Of a DNA stretch of 64,000 bases, positions 38,790-47,875 are shown piece by piece. The notes under the pieces are model-generated. The model did not search any database. It was not told the origin of the DNA and was given only the letters and a program-made list of their open reading frames with translations. The translations under genes and the position numbers were made by a program. Each line of letters opens with the position of its first letter. The first letter of the stretch is position 1. This DNA is from JAKFWF01 sp963750535 (GTDB lineage: Bacteria > Pseudomonadota > Alphaproteobacteria > Rhizobiales > Hyphomicrobiaceae): NCBI GenBank assembly GCA_963750535.1, contig CAVVRF010000003.1, positions 18,382 through 82,381 of the forward strand, read 5' to 3'.

Positions 38790-40295
38790 ATGACCGATCA
38801 TGTGGCAGGGCACGACGTCCAACGATCGATAGGAGCAGTGGTCGGGCGCGCGCTCGGACTTCGGGTCCATGCGGTTCCGACCTTGGTCCTAAGTGAGCTG
38901 TCCGCACGGTGGGCGAGCCGGACCTTGTCGACGCGCTTCCTGGTGGCGTCGTTTGCGGTCCTGTGCACGACGCTATTGATCAGCGGCGTTTGGATGGAGG
39001 AGCGCATCAAGAGCAGCCTCGTCCAGGCTGCGGCTCATGCCTCGGCTCATGTCATCGACAGCGTGGTCGAGCCGAGGATGCAGGAGCTGGCGACGCAGCG
39101 GACGCTCTCCGAGGAGAGCCGGAAGGTTCTGTATGGCCTGGTGCAGAACTCGTCGTCTTCGCGCAAGATTCTGCGGATCAAGATCTGGCTCCCCGATGGT
39201 ACGCTCGCCTTCTCGAACGACGGGATTGGTATCGGTCAGGCACCGCCGATCACGACCGAGCTGAAAATGGCACTGCAAGGGACGGTCGCCGCACAATTCG
39301 AGAACCGGCACGAGTTCGACTCATTGGCCCAGCCGAGGCACGTCGTGCCGATCTTCGAGGTCTATTCTCCGGTGTTCCGGACGGGCACCACGGAAATCAT
39401 CGCTGTCGCGGAGTTCTACGAGGACGCGACGACCCTGAGGGAGCAGATCGCGGCGGCACGGCGCCAGGCGCAGATTGTCATCGGCGCGATCACGATCGGC
39501 ATGCTGCTGCTGCTGTTTCGCATCGTACAGGGGGGCAGCGCGATCATCCTGGCGCAGAAGTCGGCGCTGGAAACCAAGTACGTCGAGCAGACCGAGCTGT
39601 TGCGGCAGAACGAGGAGCTGCGTGGCCGGATCACGCGCGCGCTTTATGAAAGCGCAGCGTTGTCGGACAAACTAATGCGACGGGTGGGCGCCGACCTGCA
39701 CGACGGGCCGGCGCAGTTGCTGGGCCTTGCCCTGCTGCGGCTGCACGAGCTGACGCCGACAGCCGAGCTGGAGCGGACGGAGTTCGCGCGAGCCTATGCC
39801 GAGCCGGTCGCCGCGGTGCGAAATCACCTCGAGGAGGCGATGGGCGAGATCCGCAGCATATCGTCCGGGCTGTCGCTGCCGGAGCTGCAGTCGATGACGA
39901 CCGAGGAAGTCGTGCGGCTCGCTGTCCGCACGCACGAGCGGCGGACGAAAACCAGCGTGCGCACCCAAGTCGGCGGCCTGCCGGACCAGGTGTCGCCGGC
40001 AGCGAAGGCCTGCATCTTCCGCAGCATTCAAGAGGGCCTCACCAACGCCTTCCGCCATGCCGGCGCGAAGGGCCAGTTCGTCGGCGTGATGACGTCCGCC
40101 GATGCGATCAAGATCTCGGTCAGGGACGCCGGGCCAGGCTTCACCGGCACCGCGCTTCGTCAAGGAAACGAGGGATTAGGGCTTGTCGGCCTGCGCCACA
40201 GGGTGGAACTATTGGGTGGGACCATCGAGGTCCGATCGCATCCTGGCAAGGGAACCCAACTATCAGTCAACCTACCACTCGCGGGCGTATCATGA
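38790..40295 (+). CDS. NarL-type sensor histidine kinase
   Basis: 501 aa. Two membrane helices (about residues 48-68 and 230-250) flank a periplasmic sensor domain of about 160 residues. A coiled coil (about 255-295) leads to the HisKA_3 dimerisation domain with the phospho-acceptor in VGADLHDGPAQLLGLALLRL (about residue 304). The HATPase domain has an N box (SIQEGLTNAFRHA) and VRDAGPGF. The pair with the response regulator is fixed by an ATGA overlap. The signal is unknown. Divergent position next to the RTX peroxidase suggests control of extracellular oxidation genes, which is an inference. Confidence 0.9.
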   Translation: MTDHVAGHDVQRSIGAVVGRALGLRVHAVPTLVLSELSARWASRTLSTRFLVASFAVLCTTLLISGVWMEERIKSSLVQAAAHASAHVIDSVVEPRMQELATQRTLSEESRKVLYGLVQNSSSSRKILRIKIWLPDGTLAFSNDGIGIGQAPPITTELKMALQGTVAAQFENRHEFDSLAQPRHVVPIFEVYSPVFRTGTTEIIAVAEFYEDATTLREQIAAARRQAQIVIGAITIGMLLLLFRIVQGGSAIILAQKSALETKYVEQTELLRQNEELRGRITRALYESAALSDKLMRRVGADLHDGPAQLLGLALLRLHELTPTAELERTEFARAYAEPVAAVRNHLEEAMGEIRSISSGLSLPELQSMTTEEVVRLAVRTHERRTKTSVRTQVGGLPDQVSPAAKACIFRSIQEGLTNAFRHAGAKGQFVGVMTSADAIKISVRDAGPGFTGTALRQGNEGLGLVGLRHRVELLGGTIEVRSHPGKGTQLSVNLPLAGVS

Positions 40296-40948
40296 ACATC
40301 CCCATCCGACTTGCCGTGATCGATGACCACCCGCTGATGCGGGCCGGGATCGAGCTTACTTTGAAGCGAGAGCCTGGCTTCGAAATCGTCGGCAGCGGTA
40401 TGTCGGCCGACGACGCGGTCCGGTTGGCGCGCGAGGCCTCGCCTGACATCATGCTGCTGGATGTCAGCATGCCCGGCGGCGGTGTCGCGGCGGCACGCGA
40501 GATTGGCGCAAAGTTCCCGGCCATCAAGCTGTTGTTTCTGACCGTATCCGAGCGCCAGGAGGACGTCACCGCCGCACTCGATGCTGGCGTGCGCGGCTAC
40601 ATCCTGAAAGGCATCAGCGGTCCCGACCTGATCCGCACCATCCGGACCGTGGTGGCGGGCGAGACCTATATCACGCCGGAATTCGCCGCGCGGCTGCTGG
40701 CCTCACCGCTCAGCAAGGCAAAGCCGGAAGCCGCCGCCGGCAACCATCAGCAGTTGAGCATGCGCGAGGAGCAGGTCCTGCGCGAGTTGTCGCTGGGCCT
40801 GACCAACAAGGAAATCGCCCGCAAGCTCAATCTGACCGAGAAGACGGTGAAGCACTACATGAGTGGGGTGTTGCAGAAGCTCAGCGCGCGAAATCGCGTC
40901 GAGGCGATTGTCGCGGCGACCAAGCTCAGGAAACCACCGACCGGCTGA
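40292..40948 (+). CDS. NarL/FixJ-family response regulator
   Basis: 218 aa. Receiver domain with acidic pair DD (residues 11-12), phospho-acceptor Asp57 in IMLLDVSMPGGG, and Lys near 106 (GYILKG). The LuxR-type HTH covers about 150-210 (LSMREEQVLRELSLGLTNKE, EKTVKHYMSGVLQKL). It is the partner of the kinase with which it overlaps. Targets cannot be read from the sequence; the divergent peroxidase is the nearest candidate. Confidence 0.92.
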   Translation: MNIPIRLAVIDDHPLMRAGIELTLKREPGFEIVGSGMSADDAVRLAREASPDIMLLDVSMPGGGVAAAREIGAKFPAIKLLFLTVSERQEDVTAALDAGVRGYILKGISGPDLIRTIRTVVAGETYITPEFAARLLASPLSKAKPEAAAGNHQQLSMREEQVLRELSLGLTNKEIARKLNLTEKTVKHYMSGVLQKLSARNRVEAIVAATKLRKPPTG

Positions 40949-40960
40949 CCCGGCGACCGC

Positions 40961-41251
40961 TCAGCGGCGGGCCGGCTGGGCTCCGAGCTTCATCGAAGGC
41001 CCGGATGGCAAGAAGTACTCTTCGAAGATGGCCTGCGGATAGGCCTCGCGGGGGCGTTCGCGGCAATATCGCCGGCCGTTGACCTCCCAATAGCAGTAGC
41101 GGCTGCAATCAAGGCGTTGACGATACCAGACACAGCCGACGCCTTCGGGGCCCGGCGGCATCGCCGCGACATACGGACCGCGGCGGTAGGGGTCAGCCGC
41201 CGCTGCTCCGGAAAGCAGCGAACCGATCAGAATGACCCAGATCCATCTCAT
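40961..41251 (-). CDS. Small exported Cys/Tyr-rich protein
   Basis: 96 aa with a clear signal peptide (IWVILIGSLLSGAAAADP, cleavage near residue 19). The mature part is rich in Tyr and Arg and has four Cys in GCVWYRQRLDCSRYCYWEV and RRYCRERP, possibly two disulfides. Similar short proteins are common in Hyphomicrobiales, but no function is known to me. It converges with the response regulator (12-bp gap). Ribosome-binding site weak (GGGG). Confidence 0.6.
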   Translation of the reverse strand: MRWIWVILIGSLLSGAAAADPYRRGPYVAAMPPGPEGVGCVWYRQRLDCSRYCYWEVNGRRYCRERPREAYPQAIFEEYFLPSGPSMKLGAQPARR

Positions 41252-41486
41252 TGTGGTACACCCCAGAGCGAGGGCTCGATCGTCGCGCGGCCGTTAGCGC
41301 GCGAATCGAAGCGCGCCATGGAACCATAGCCCGGGTCGGGCAGGGATTGCCACGAAGCTCCAAGGCGTGTCTGCAACTATGCGGCATGAAGGGCACACTG
41401 GCGGATCAGCGCCCGACCTGCGGTTCGCAATGACATGGCCGAAGACCTGCGGTAAGCTAAAGCCGTTCAACCAAGCGAGGCGCACC

Positions 41487-41840
41487 ATGCTGCACTTGGA
41501 TCGAAGGTTGACACGTCGCGGCCGCTTGGCGGTGACTGCCGTAGGTTGTGCTTTGATGCTCCTCGGCGTGGGAATGGCGCACGCTCAAGGCGTGCCGGCG
41601 GAAAGCGCGCCGGGCAAACCACAGACATCCGAGCCGGCCTGGAAGACCTCGCCATTTCACGGCGTGATCGGCGGTGATGGCAACGTCATCCCGTGCCGCT
41701 GCCTATTCCGTGGCCAGGCCTATCGGCTCGGCGAACGGGTCTGCATGCAGACGCACGTGGGCACGGTCATGGCTGAGTGCGACCTTCAGCAGAACAACAC
41801 TTCCTGGATACCGACTTCCGAGGCGTGCACGATCAGCTAG
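41487..41840 (+). CDS. Small exported protein, unknown function
   Basis: 117 aa from the ATG at 41487, preceded by GCGAGG. A basic start and hydrophobic segment ending AHAQG form a signal peptide (cleavage near residue 34). The mature domain contains IPCRCLFRGQAYRLGERVCM and ends AECDLQQNNTSWIPTSEAC, with five Cys, so it is probably disulfide-linked. I do not recognise a family with an assigned role. Flanked by convergent and divergent single genes, so probably monocistronic. Confidence 0.65.
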   Translation: MLHLDRRLTRRGRLAVTAVGCALMLLGVGMAHAQGVPAESAPGKPQTSEPAWKTSPFHGVIGGDGNVIPCRCLFRGQAYRLGERVCMQTHVGTVMAECDLQQNNTSWIPTSEACTIS

Positions 41841-41947
41841 CCGGTCGGAGGGGGCCGGGCGGCCCGTCTCAGCCGGCCCAGCCTGTTTCCGGGTTGCCGC
41901 CGATCGACTTGTGCCCGGCGTCAGCGTGCGCGGGCGCGCTCGCGACC

Positions 41948-43189
41948 TCAGCGCATCCGTGTCACGTCATTGAAGATCGTGCGCGTCCATCGGGCCGGCG
42001 CTGGCGTGTACGACGGCCGCGGCGCTGGGCTGGCAATGGCACCGGTCGCATAAGACGGCGGCAGTCGCGGTGGCGGGGCGCGGTAGGCGGGATCGCCCTG
42101 ACGGACGTCGGCCGGTCGCGTACCCTGAGGTTGCTCCGAATTCGCATTCTCGTCCTGCGTCGCGGGGTCCCGTTGCAGCGCGTCGAAACCTGCGGCCGGT
42201 TTGGCTGTGGTTGCGATCCACGGCGCGAATTGCTGCTCACGCTTCGCCGGATCGGCTTGGGTCGGGTTTGCGTCGGCCGGCAAGGCGGCCTCGCGGGCAC
42301 CGACGGTCATGCGGCCAGGCAGCGGCGCTGGCGGCGCCGCACTCCAGGGCAGCTCCGCCGGGGGCTGCGGCGAGGCCGTGACGATGGTCGACCAGGCACT
42401 CTTTTCCTTGCTGATGCTGCCGGCAGTTGTGGCGCGCTTCGGCGCCGGCTTTGCGACCGGCGGAACCGGAACGAGCGCGTCCGCGGCCTGCAACCGTTCG
42501 GCGGCGGTCTTGTCGGTGTTGCGGCGCGCCGACTGCGCCAGGACTGCCCGCGGCAGGCATTTGCCGGATTCACTCATGCCCTGGCCCGCCGGACAGCCGC
42601 GGCCGCATGCTTGCGCGCCATGACCCTGTACGAGCGTCAGTAGTATGTAATCGGGCTCATCGAGCGGCAGCGTCGCGTTGACCCGCTCGGTGAACGCCGC
42701 CATTGCCCTCTTCGAGGAAGCAGTCCATGCGCCGTTGATCTCGCCGTCGTAGCAGCCGACACGTTTCAACTCGCGCTGCAGGTCCCTGACCAACTCCTGC
42801 CGGGCGTCTCCATCGGCCGGCCTCGACGAGGAAAGCCGGCGGGCCGGCGTTACCGCCACGTTACCGGGCGCGGACGCCAAGGCATCCAGCGTCGCCGCGT
42901 GCGCTGGGACCGAGGCTGCGGCCGCGGTATTGGGCACGACGTTGCTGCCCGGCGTCGCGGCCGGGATCCGTGTCGACTGGGGCGAAATCAGCGGACTGCC
43001 GGGGGAGAATACTCGCGGCTCGGCTTGCGTTCCGAGGGCCGTCGCTATTGGTGCCGGGGCGGTTGCCTGGGCTGACCGGCGCCCGGTCGCCTGATCTCGC
43101 GACGCATCGCCAATGGGTTGTTCAGGAAGGAGATAGGCGGCGGAACCGATACCGGCGGCTACCAGAGCAAATGCGATTGTTTTACGCAT
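41948..43189 (-). CDS. Exported protein with peptidoglycan-binding-like domain
   Basis: 413 aa from the ATG at 43189 (TTGGAG upstream). Signal peptide or anchor at about residues 4-20. Long Pro/Ala/Ser-rich regions surround one compact domain (about residues 122-205) with LVRDLQRELKRVGCYDGEINGAWTASSKRAMAAF, the pattern of peptidoglycan_binding_1 modules. Four Cys cluster after it (QACGRGCPAGQ, SGKCLPR). Such proteins with a Cys-rich peptidoglycan-binding module are common in Bradyrhizobiaceae; the role is unknown, probably at the cell wall. Confidence 0.7.
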   Translation of the reverse strand: MRKTIAFALVAAGIGSAAYLLPEQPIGDASRDQATGRRSAQATAPAPIATALGTQAEPRVFSPGSPLISPQSTRIPAATPGSNVVPNTAAAASVPAHAATLDALASAPGNVAVTPARRLSSSRPADGDARQELVRDLQRELKRVGCYDGEINGAWTASSKRAMAAFTERVNATLPLDEPDYILLTLVQGHGAQACGRGCPAGQGMSESGKCLPRAVLAQSARRNTDKTAAERLQAADALVPVPPVAKPAPKRATTAGSISKEKSAWSTIVTASPQPPAELPWSAAPPAPLPGRMTVGAREAALPADANPTQADPAKREQQFAPWIATTAKPAAGFDALQRDPATQDENANSEQPQGTRPADVRQGDPAYRAPPPRLPPSYATGAIASPAPRPSYTPAPARWTRTIFNDVTRMR

Positions 43190-44084
43190 AACGCTTACTC
43201 CAAACGTACGCCGCATCATACACCATTTTCGTGCGCCAGCGAGCCACGAACGGGGCGCGGCATCGCGACGCCTGCAATCTCACTCACGAATAGATCGGTA
43301 TAAGCTGCAATCCAAATGGTTTGTCGTACTCGTGGGAACATAATGAACGCCTCACCTGCAAATGCAACGCATCCACTTGATCAAATGGTAGCGAGTTGAC
43401 GCGGTTGCCAGCCCGTCTGACTCCGCCAGGTTGCCGCACCGGTCGGCGGTCATTGCGAGGCACTTGCTGTGTGACAAGAGCATCACATTTCGCCGGCTTG
43501 TGTTGCTCGATGGTGTCGATGCAAATGGTCGCCGCTGCAACACAACATCTTGGGCCTCAAGCCCGTCCTGGCTCACCATGTTGAGAAACGGCACGCCGTC
43601 TGGGGACAATCGGTGCAAAAGTGGCTGGCAAGTTATGGTTAATCTGGCCTGATCGTGGGGCACATGGCGTCGGGCCGGAACCAGCCGAAGCAACCTTGAT
43701 GAGCCTACAGGTCTGAATGCGTTACCAAATCCTTACGAATTGCGTACCGTCGCCGCCGAGGGAGCCTAGTTGTGGCGTTTTTGGCTCGATTTTGATGACG
43801 TTTTGCACAGAGGCGATCTAGCGGCGATAGCGCTCGGTGCAAAAGTCCTCGAGGTCATGCGTTCGGGTTGGTTGATGCACGTCGGCTCGATGCCGGCCCA
43901 GGTGTTGCTGTTGGGGAATAGCAGCGCCAGCAAATGGGTCGGAGCTCACATCGGATCAGAACGCCTGCGGAACCTTGGGACGGCTCGAAGCCGTCGCGGC
44001 CCGGAGCAATCGCACCCTCACTGACGATGAAAAGATCTCGTCGTGTGGTCCGAGCGTAGACGAGACCCTGAAAAGGAGAAGGCA
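43190..44084. other. Long gene-free stretch
   Basis: About 895 bp without a gene I can support. Part of it (43280-43480 and 43600-43760) is AT-richer. A 7-bp inverted repeat (GACGGCT / AGCCGTC, loop CGA) lies at 43979-43995 without a T-run. The region presumably holds the promoters of both flanking divergent genes, and may contain relics or a small RNA that cannot be recognised by eye. Confidence 0.4.
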
Positions 44085-45314
44085 ATGAGACACGCTCTGG
44101 GCGTGCTAGGGGTGATTGCGGCTGGCGTTCTACTCGCCGTGTCAGCTGCGATGAACTATCGATTTGGCTACAGTCTCGGAAAGACTGAGCTCGATGGTAC
44201 GATTTATGGTGCGGCGAGCGCGGCGGCCGATTGCATGAAGGCACTGGTGCCGTTCTTCTTCTTTGCCGCGATCAGGAACAGGATGTGGTCGCAAGCGGCC
44301 GCGTCTGCCGTGGTCTGGGTGGTGGTCACCGCATACGCGATGACCTCGGCGCTCGGACATGCAGCCCTCAACCGCTCGGATTCGTCCGGTCAGCGGGCTG
44401 TCGATGCGCAGGCCTACAAGGATCTGCAGACCGAGCTGAAGCGTACCAACGATCAGCTCGCCTGGATCCCGCAGCATCGGCCGGCTGCCACTGTGCAGGC
44501 CGAGATCGATGGCCTGAAGAATTGGCGTGAATGGAATTGGACCAACGCCTGCACAGTGATGAACGGCAAGGCCCAACGTGACTTCTGCCAGCAGACCCAC
44601 ACGCTGAATGCCGAGCTCGCTTCCGCGAAGCAGGCGGATGCGCTGGGCGTGCGGGCGGCTGAGTTGCAGCGCAAGATCGAGCACAATGGTGGCGGCAAGG
44701 CGATGGAAGCCGATCCGCAGGCCGCGGTGTTGCTGGCGCTGGTCAAGAAGCTCGCGCCGTCGGCGACGATGGAGGACATCCAGACCGCGATGTCTGTGTT
44801 CGTGGCGCTGCTGCTCGAGGTCGGATCCGGCTTCGGCATGTACATCGCATTCAGTCAATGGCGTCTCTACGACCGCGAGGCACCGGCCGCTCCGGCCATG
44901 TCCGCGATCATGACAGTGACCGAGCCGGCGGTCGTTTCTCAACCGGTTGCCGCTCCGATGATCGCCGCCGCCAAGACGCCGCGGGTCACGAGCGCCAACG
45001 ACAACGTCAACAAGGCCTCGGCCAAGCTGGTGGCTCCGGAGACGGATGTCGAACGCTTCTACAAGGAAAGGATTGATGCCCAGGATGGTTCAAGTCTGAC
45101 TGCCACGGGTTTGTATGAGGACTATTGTGCCTGGTGTGAGGAACAGGAGAAGGAGCCGCTAGCACTGCCGACGTTCGGTCGCGAGTTCGGTGAGTTGGGT
45201 GTACAGAAGGCGAAGATCGCAGGTCGCGTCAGATACATCGGCATCGCACTCCGCTCTGGAGCCGAACACGAGGAGGACAAAAAGATACCCCTCCCAATTG
45301 TCCAGGCAGCCTAG
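44085..45314 (+). CDS. Membrane protein with coiled coil and primase-type C-terminal winged-helix domain
   Basis: 409 aa from the ATG at 44085, with a strong ribosome-binding site (AAAAGGAGAAGG). Four hydrophobic helices (about residues 4-22, 45-62, 66-88 and 245-265) enclose a coiled-coil region (about 100-230). The C-terminal part (about 330-395) reads LYEDYCAWCEEQEKEPLALP and FGREFGELGVQKAKIAGRVRY, resembling the DNA-binding tail of phage/plasmid primases. Such composite proteins occur in rhizobial genomes near mobile elements; the function is unknown. A strong terminator follows directly. Confidence 0.65.
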   Translation: MRHALGVLGVIAAGVLLAVSAAMNYRFGYSLGKTELDGTIYGAASAAADCMKALVPFFFFAAIRNRMWSQAAASAVVWVVVTAYAMTSALGHAALNRSDSSGQRAVDAQAYKDLQTELKRTNDQLAWIPQHRPAATVQAEIDGLKNWREWNWTNACTVMNGKAQRDFCQQTHTLNAELASAKQADALGVRAAELQRKIEHNGGGKAMEADPQAAVLLALVKKLAPSATMEDIQTAMSVFVALLLEVGSGFGMYIAFSQWRLYDREAPAAPAMSAIMTVTEPAVVSQPVAAPMIAAAKTPRVTSANDNVNKASAKLVAPETDVERFYKERIDAQDGSSLTATGLYEDYCAWCEEQEKEPLALPTFGREFGELGVQKAKIAGRVRYIGIALRSGAEHEEDKKIPLPIVQAA

Positions 45315-45330
45315 GGGCTGAGAAGCAAAG

Positions 45331-45372
45331 AAGAAGAAGGGCCGCACGAAAGTGCGGCCCTTCTTCTTTTTT
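45331..45372 (+). terminator. Intrinsic terminator
   Basis: Near-perfect 17-bp stem (AAGAAGAAGGGCCGCAC paired with GTGCGGCCCTTCTTCTT) with a GAAA tetraloop, followed by a T-run (CTTTTTT). It ends transcription of the gene at 44085. The A-run on the other side allows it to work in both directions. Confidence 0.93.
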
Positions 45373-45476
45373 GCGTTGCGTCGTGGGCATTTTGAGCTTG
45401 CCCTTTGAGCTTCACAGGATTGCCGGTACGTTCTCAGCGAACACGCAAGCGATTTCTGCCAGGTTTGCGAAATTCC

Positions 45477-46406
45477 ATGTCGGCTCCCGAGATCGCGGTC
45501 ATTCTTCCTTGTTTCAACGAGGCGACGGCAATTGCGGAGGTCGTCGCGGATTTCCGGCGAGCGCTTCCCGCGGCTCGCATCTGCGTATTCGACAACAATT
45601 CAACCGACAATACGATCGCCCTGGCAAAGAGTGCCGGAGCCGAGGTCATGAGGGTTCGGGCGCAGGGCAAGGGCAACGTGCTGCGGCATGCCTTCGCCTT
45701 GGTCGATGCGGAACTCTATGTCGTGGCTGATGGCGACGGCACATATGACGCCGCGCAGGCGCCCGCTCTGGTAGAGCTACTCGAGACCGACGGGCTTGAC
45801 ATGGTCATCGGCGTACGCCGTGACACCGAGCAAGACGCATTTCGCTCCGGTCATGTATTCGGCAATCGATTGTTCAACGTCATGATCGGGGCGCTGTTCG
45901 GGCATCGTACGCGAGACGTATTTTCCGGATATCGGGTTCTATCTCGCCCGTTCGTCAGATCATTCCCGGCCCTCGCCACTGGATTCGAAATCGAGACCGA
46001 GATGAGCCTGCACGCATTTTGCCTGCAGTTGCCAGTAGCCGAGGTAGAGACGAACTATCGGGCTCGGCCGGAAGGCTCGGCGAGCAAGTTGAGAACGCTG
46101 CAGGACGGCTGGCGCATTCTTTTCTATATCCTGCGTCTGGTGAAATACATGCGCCCGTTCCTGCTGGGGTCGTGCCTGGCTGCCTTTGCCTGCATCGTTT
46201 CGCTACTGCTGGGGATTCCCGTCGTGATCGAATTCATCGGAACGGGCGCGGTGCCGCGGTTGCCAACCGCTGTCGCGGCGGCGAGCATCATGCTGATCGC
46301 GGTGATTGCCTTCGTGACGGGTGTGATCCTCGACAGCGTCTCCTACGCACAGCGGGAGCAGAAACGCCTCGCGTATCTGGGCGTTGCCCGGCGGCGGCGC
46401 TCTTGA
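45477..46406 (+). CDS. GT2 family glycosyltransferase (dolichyl-phosphate mannose synthase type)
   Basis: 309 aa from the ATG at 45477. GT-A fold: VILPCFNEATAIAEVV at the start, DNNSTDNT (about residue 41), and the DxD-like VADGDGTYDAAQ (about 80-90). Two or three C-terminal membrane helices (about 225-250 and 260-290) follow, as in polyprenyl-phosphate glycosyltransferases. It would load a sugar on a lipid carrier at the inner membrane. The convergent polytopic protein at 46407 has features of a sugar-lipid-using transferase, so the two could work together; stop codons abut with no gap. Confidence 0.83.
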   Translation: MSAPEIAVILPCFNEATAIAEVVADFRRALPAARICVFDNNSTDNTIALAKSAGAEVMRVRAQGKGNVLRHAFALVDAELYVVADGDGTYDAAQAPALVELLETDGLDMVIGVRRDTEQDAFRSGHVFGNRLFNVMIGALFGHRTRDVFSGYRVLSRPFVRSFPALATGFEIETEMSLHAFCLQLPVAEVETNYRARPEGSASKLRTLQDGWRILFYILRLVKYMRPFLLGSCLAAFACIVSLLLGIPVVIEFIGTGAVPRLPTAVAAASIMLIAVIAFVTGVILDSVSYAQREQKRLAYLGVARRRRS

Positions 46407-47780
46407 TCAGTCGCCTTCCGGCGGCGTGCTTCTGTGGCCCTCGTCGGTGCGAAGAGCAATCACCATCGATGCAACCACATAGATGGCGATCGGCGAGATC
46501 AATAGCGCGGATGTGTCAATGTAGCGATTGGCAGGGAAGGTGACGAGAACGGTCAATCCCTGCGTACAAACCAGCCAGAACAATGCGAGCAGCACCAGGA
46601 CTTGCGAGTCGAGCGTCGCGGTTTGTGGCGCCCACGATCGTCCGGACAGGATTGTCACAGGCCACACCACGAGCAGGCCAGCGACGGCAATCACCATCGG
46701 AACATTCTGGGTGACAACGCGCCCGACCACGCGTGTCGCGGCGCCCATCACCCAGGCGACATATTTCAGCGGTGCGGCGCCAACGACGGCAATCGAGTAG
46801 CGCATCATCCGGTTGTTGAACGCGATCCAGGTTTCGTCTGGCCGCTTGGTGTTGACGTTGAGACGGTACAACACCTCGTCGTGTGTGCGGGCCAGCACAT
46901 CGAAATAGCCGAGGGCCGCCGAAGTGAAGCTGCGCGCGCCGCTCGAGTTCTTGGGAACGCCGATGATCTCGCCGCTTGACTCGGCTGCCGTGCGCGCCTT
47001 GAGCAAGGCCAGGGCATCGGTGCGGACAGCTGAGGGAAGTTTATCGACGACATCCTCGTCGAGCATCAGCGTTGCCATGCCGGACATTTGAAATCCGCCG
47101 AACGAGACAATGTTCCAGTCACCGACGGCAACACCGCGAACCACCGTCATGCCGAGGAACGGCACCAGGGCGCAGATCCAGATCGCGACCGCGGTTGTCA
47201 GGCGCACAGGTGTCCGCCGTGCTGCCGCAGCCAGGGCATACAAGATGGGTAGCAGCAGCACCAAAGGCAGGAAGCTCGGCCTCGTCAGGTAGGCGATGCC
47301 GGAACCGGCAAATATCGCGAGCAGCGGCCAGCCCTTGTCGACCTGGTCGTCGGTTGCGAGCTCAATTGTACCCGACACGGAGTATAGGGCGCAGGCAATC
47401 GCCAGGAATTCGGGGTGGACCGTATTCATCAGCATCAGGATGGCATTCGAGAACAGAGCGCCCGCAGCCACCGAGAGTACCGCGGTCTGCGACAGTCCGA
47501 GCTTCCTCAACGACCGGCACAGCAGCCAAACACTTCCCAGAAAAATCACGAAATGGATGGCAGGCACGAAAGTGTATTTCGAAGAGCCGAGCGTGAGGAT
47601 CCCGATCACCCAGCCATATACGGGCGTGCGCGCCGAGGTCAGATTGCCTGGAAAAGTGCCCAGGTCGAAGTAGCCTGCCGTATCCGGTGTCATGGCGGGT
47701 GAAAATTGGCCAAGCAACGCCAGTAGCAACCCGCTGGCCAATGCCATCAGCCCCAATGGCGCGAATATCGCTGGCGGCAT
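46407..47780 (-). CDS. Polytopic membrane protein, possibly a GT39/GT83-type glycosyltransferase
   Basis: 457 aa from the ATG at 47780 (GGGAGAA upstream). Around eleven hydrophobic helices. The first loop has MTPDTAGYFDLGTFPGN, with an Asp in the position where GT-C transferases have a catalytic acidic residue; the ARTPVYGW stretch that follows is also typical of GT-C proteins. A soluble loop lies at about 235-330. GT-C enzymes transfer sugars from lipid-phosphate donors in the periplasm, which would fit the adjacent GT2. I am not certain of the family. Confidence 0.6.
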   Translation of the reverse strand: MPPAIFAPLGLMALASGLLLALLGQFSPAMTPDTAGYFDLGTFPGNLTSARTPVYGWVIGILTLGSSKYTFVPAIHFVIFLGSVWLLCRSLRKLGLSQTAVLSVAAGALFSNAILMLMNTVHPEFLAIACALYSVSGTIELATDDQVDKGWPLLAIFAGSGIAYLTRPSFLPLVLLLPILYALAAAARRTPVRLTTAVAIWICALVPFLGMTVVRGVAVGDWNIVSFGGFQMSGMATLMLDEDVVDKLPSAVRTDALALLKARTAAESSGEIIGVPKNSSGARSFTSAALGYFDVLARTHDEVLYRLNVNTKRPDETWIAFNNRMMRYSIAVVGAAPLKYVAWVMGAATRVVGRVVTQNVPMVIAVAGLLVVWPVTILSGRSWAPQTATLDSQVLVLLALFWLVCTQGLTVLVTFPANRYIDTSALLISPIAIYVVASMVIALRTDEGHRSTPPEGD

Positions 47781-47875
47781 GCATTTCTCCCGCTCCGCTC
47801 GCGGGCGCACGGCAGGAGAGAGCGTCCGCCGTGCTCCGCCTGTGACATCCGGTGCTGCGACCTTTGACGTCGAAT

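Noticed and set aside
43979..43995. Hairpin GACGGCT-CGA-AGCCGTC
   Set aside because: No T-run and not adjacent to a gene end, so no support as a terminator; it may be a chance palindrome.
43352..44024. Short open frames in the 43-44 kb gap (minus 43352-43693, plus 43770-44024)
   Set aside because: No ribosome-binding site, no domain and codon use unlike the neighbouring genes.
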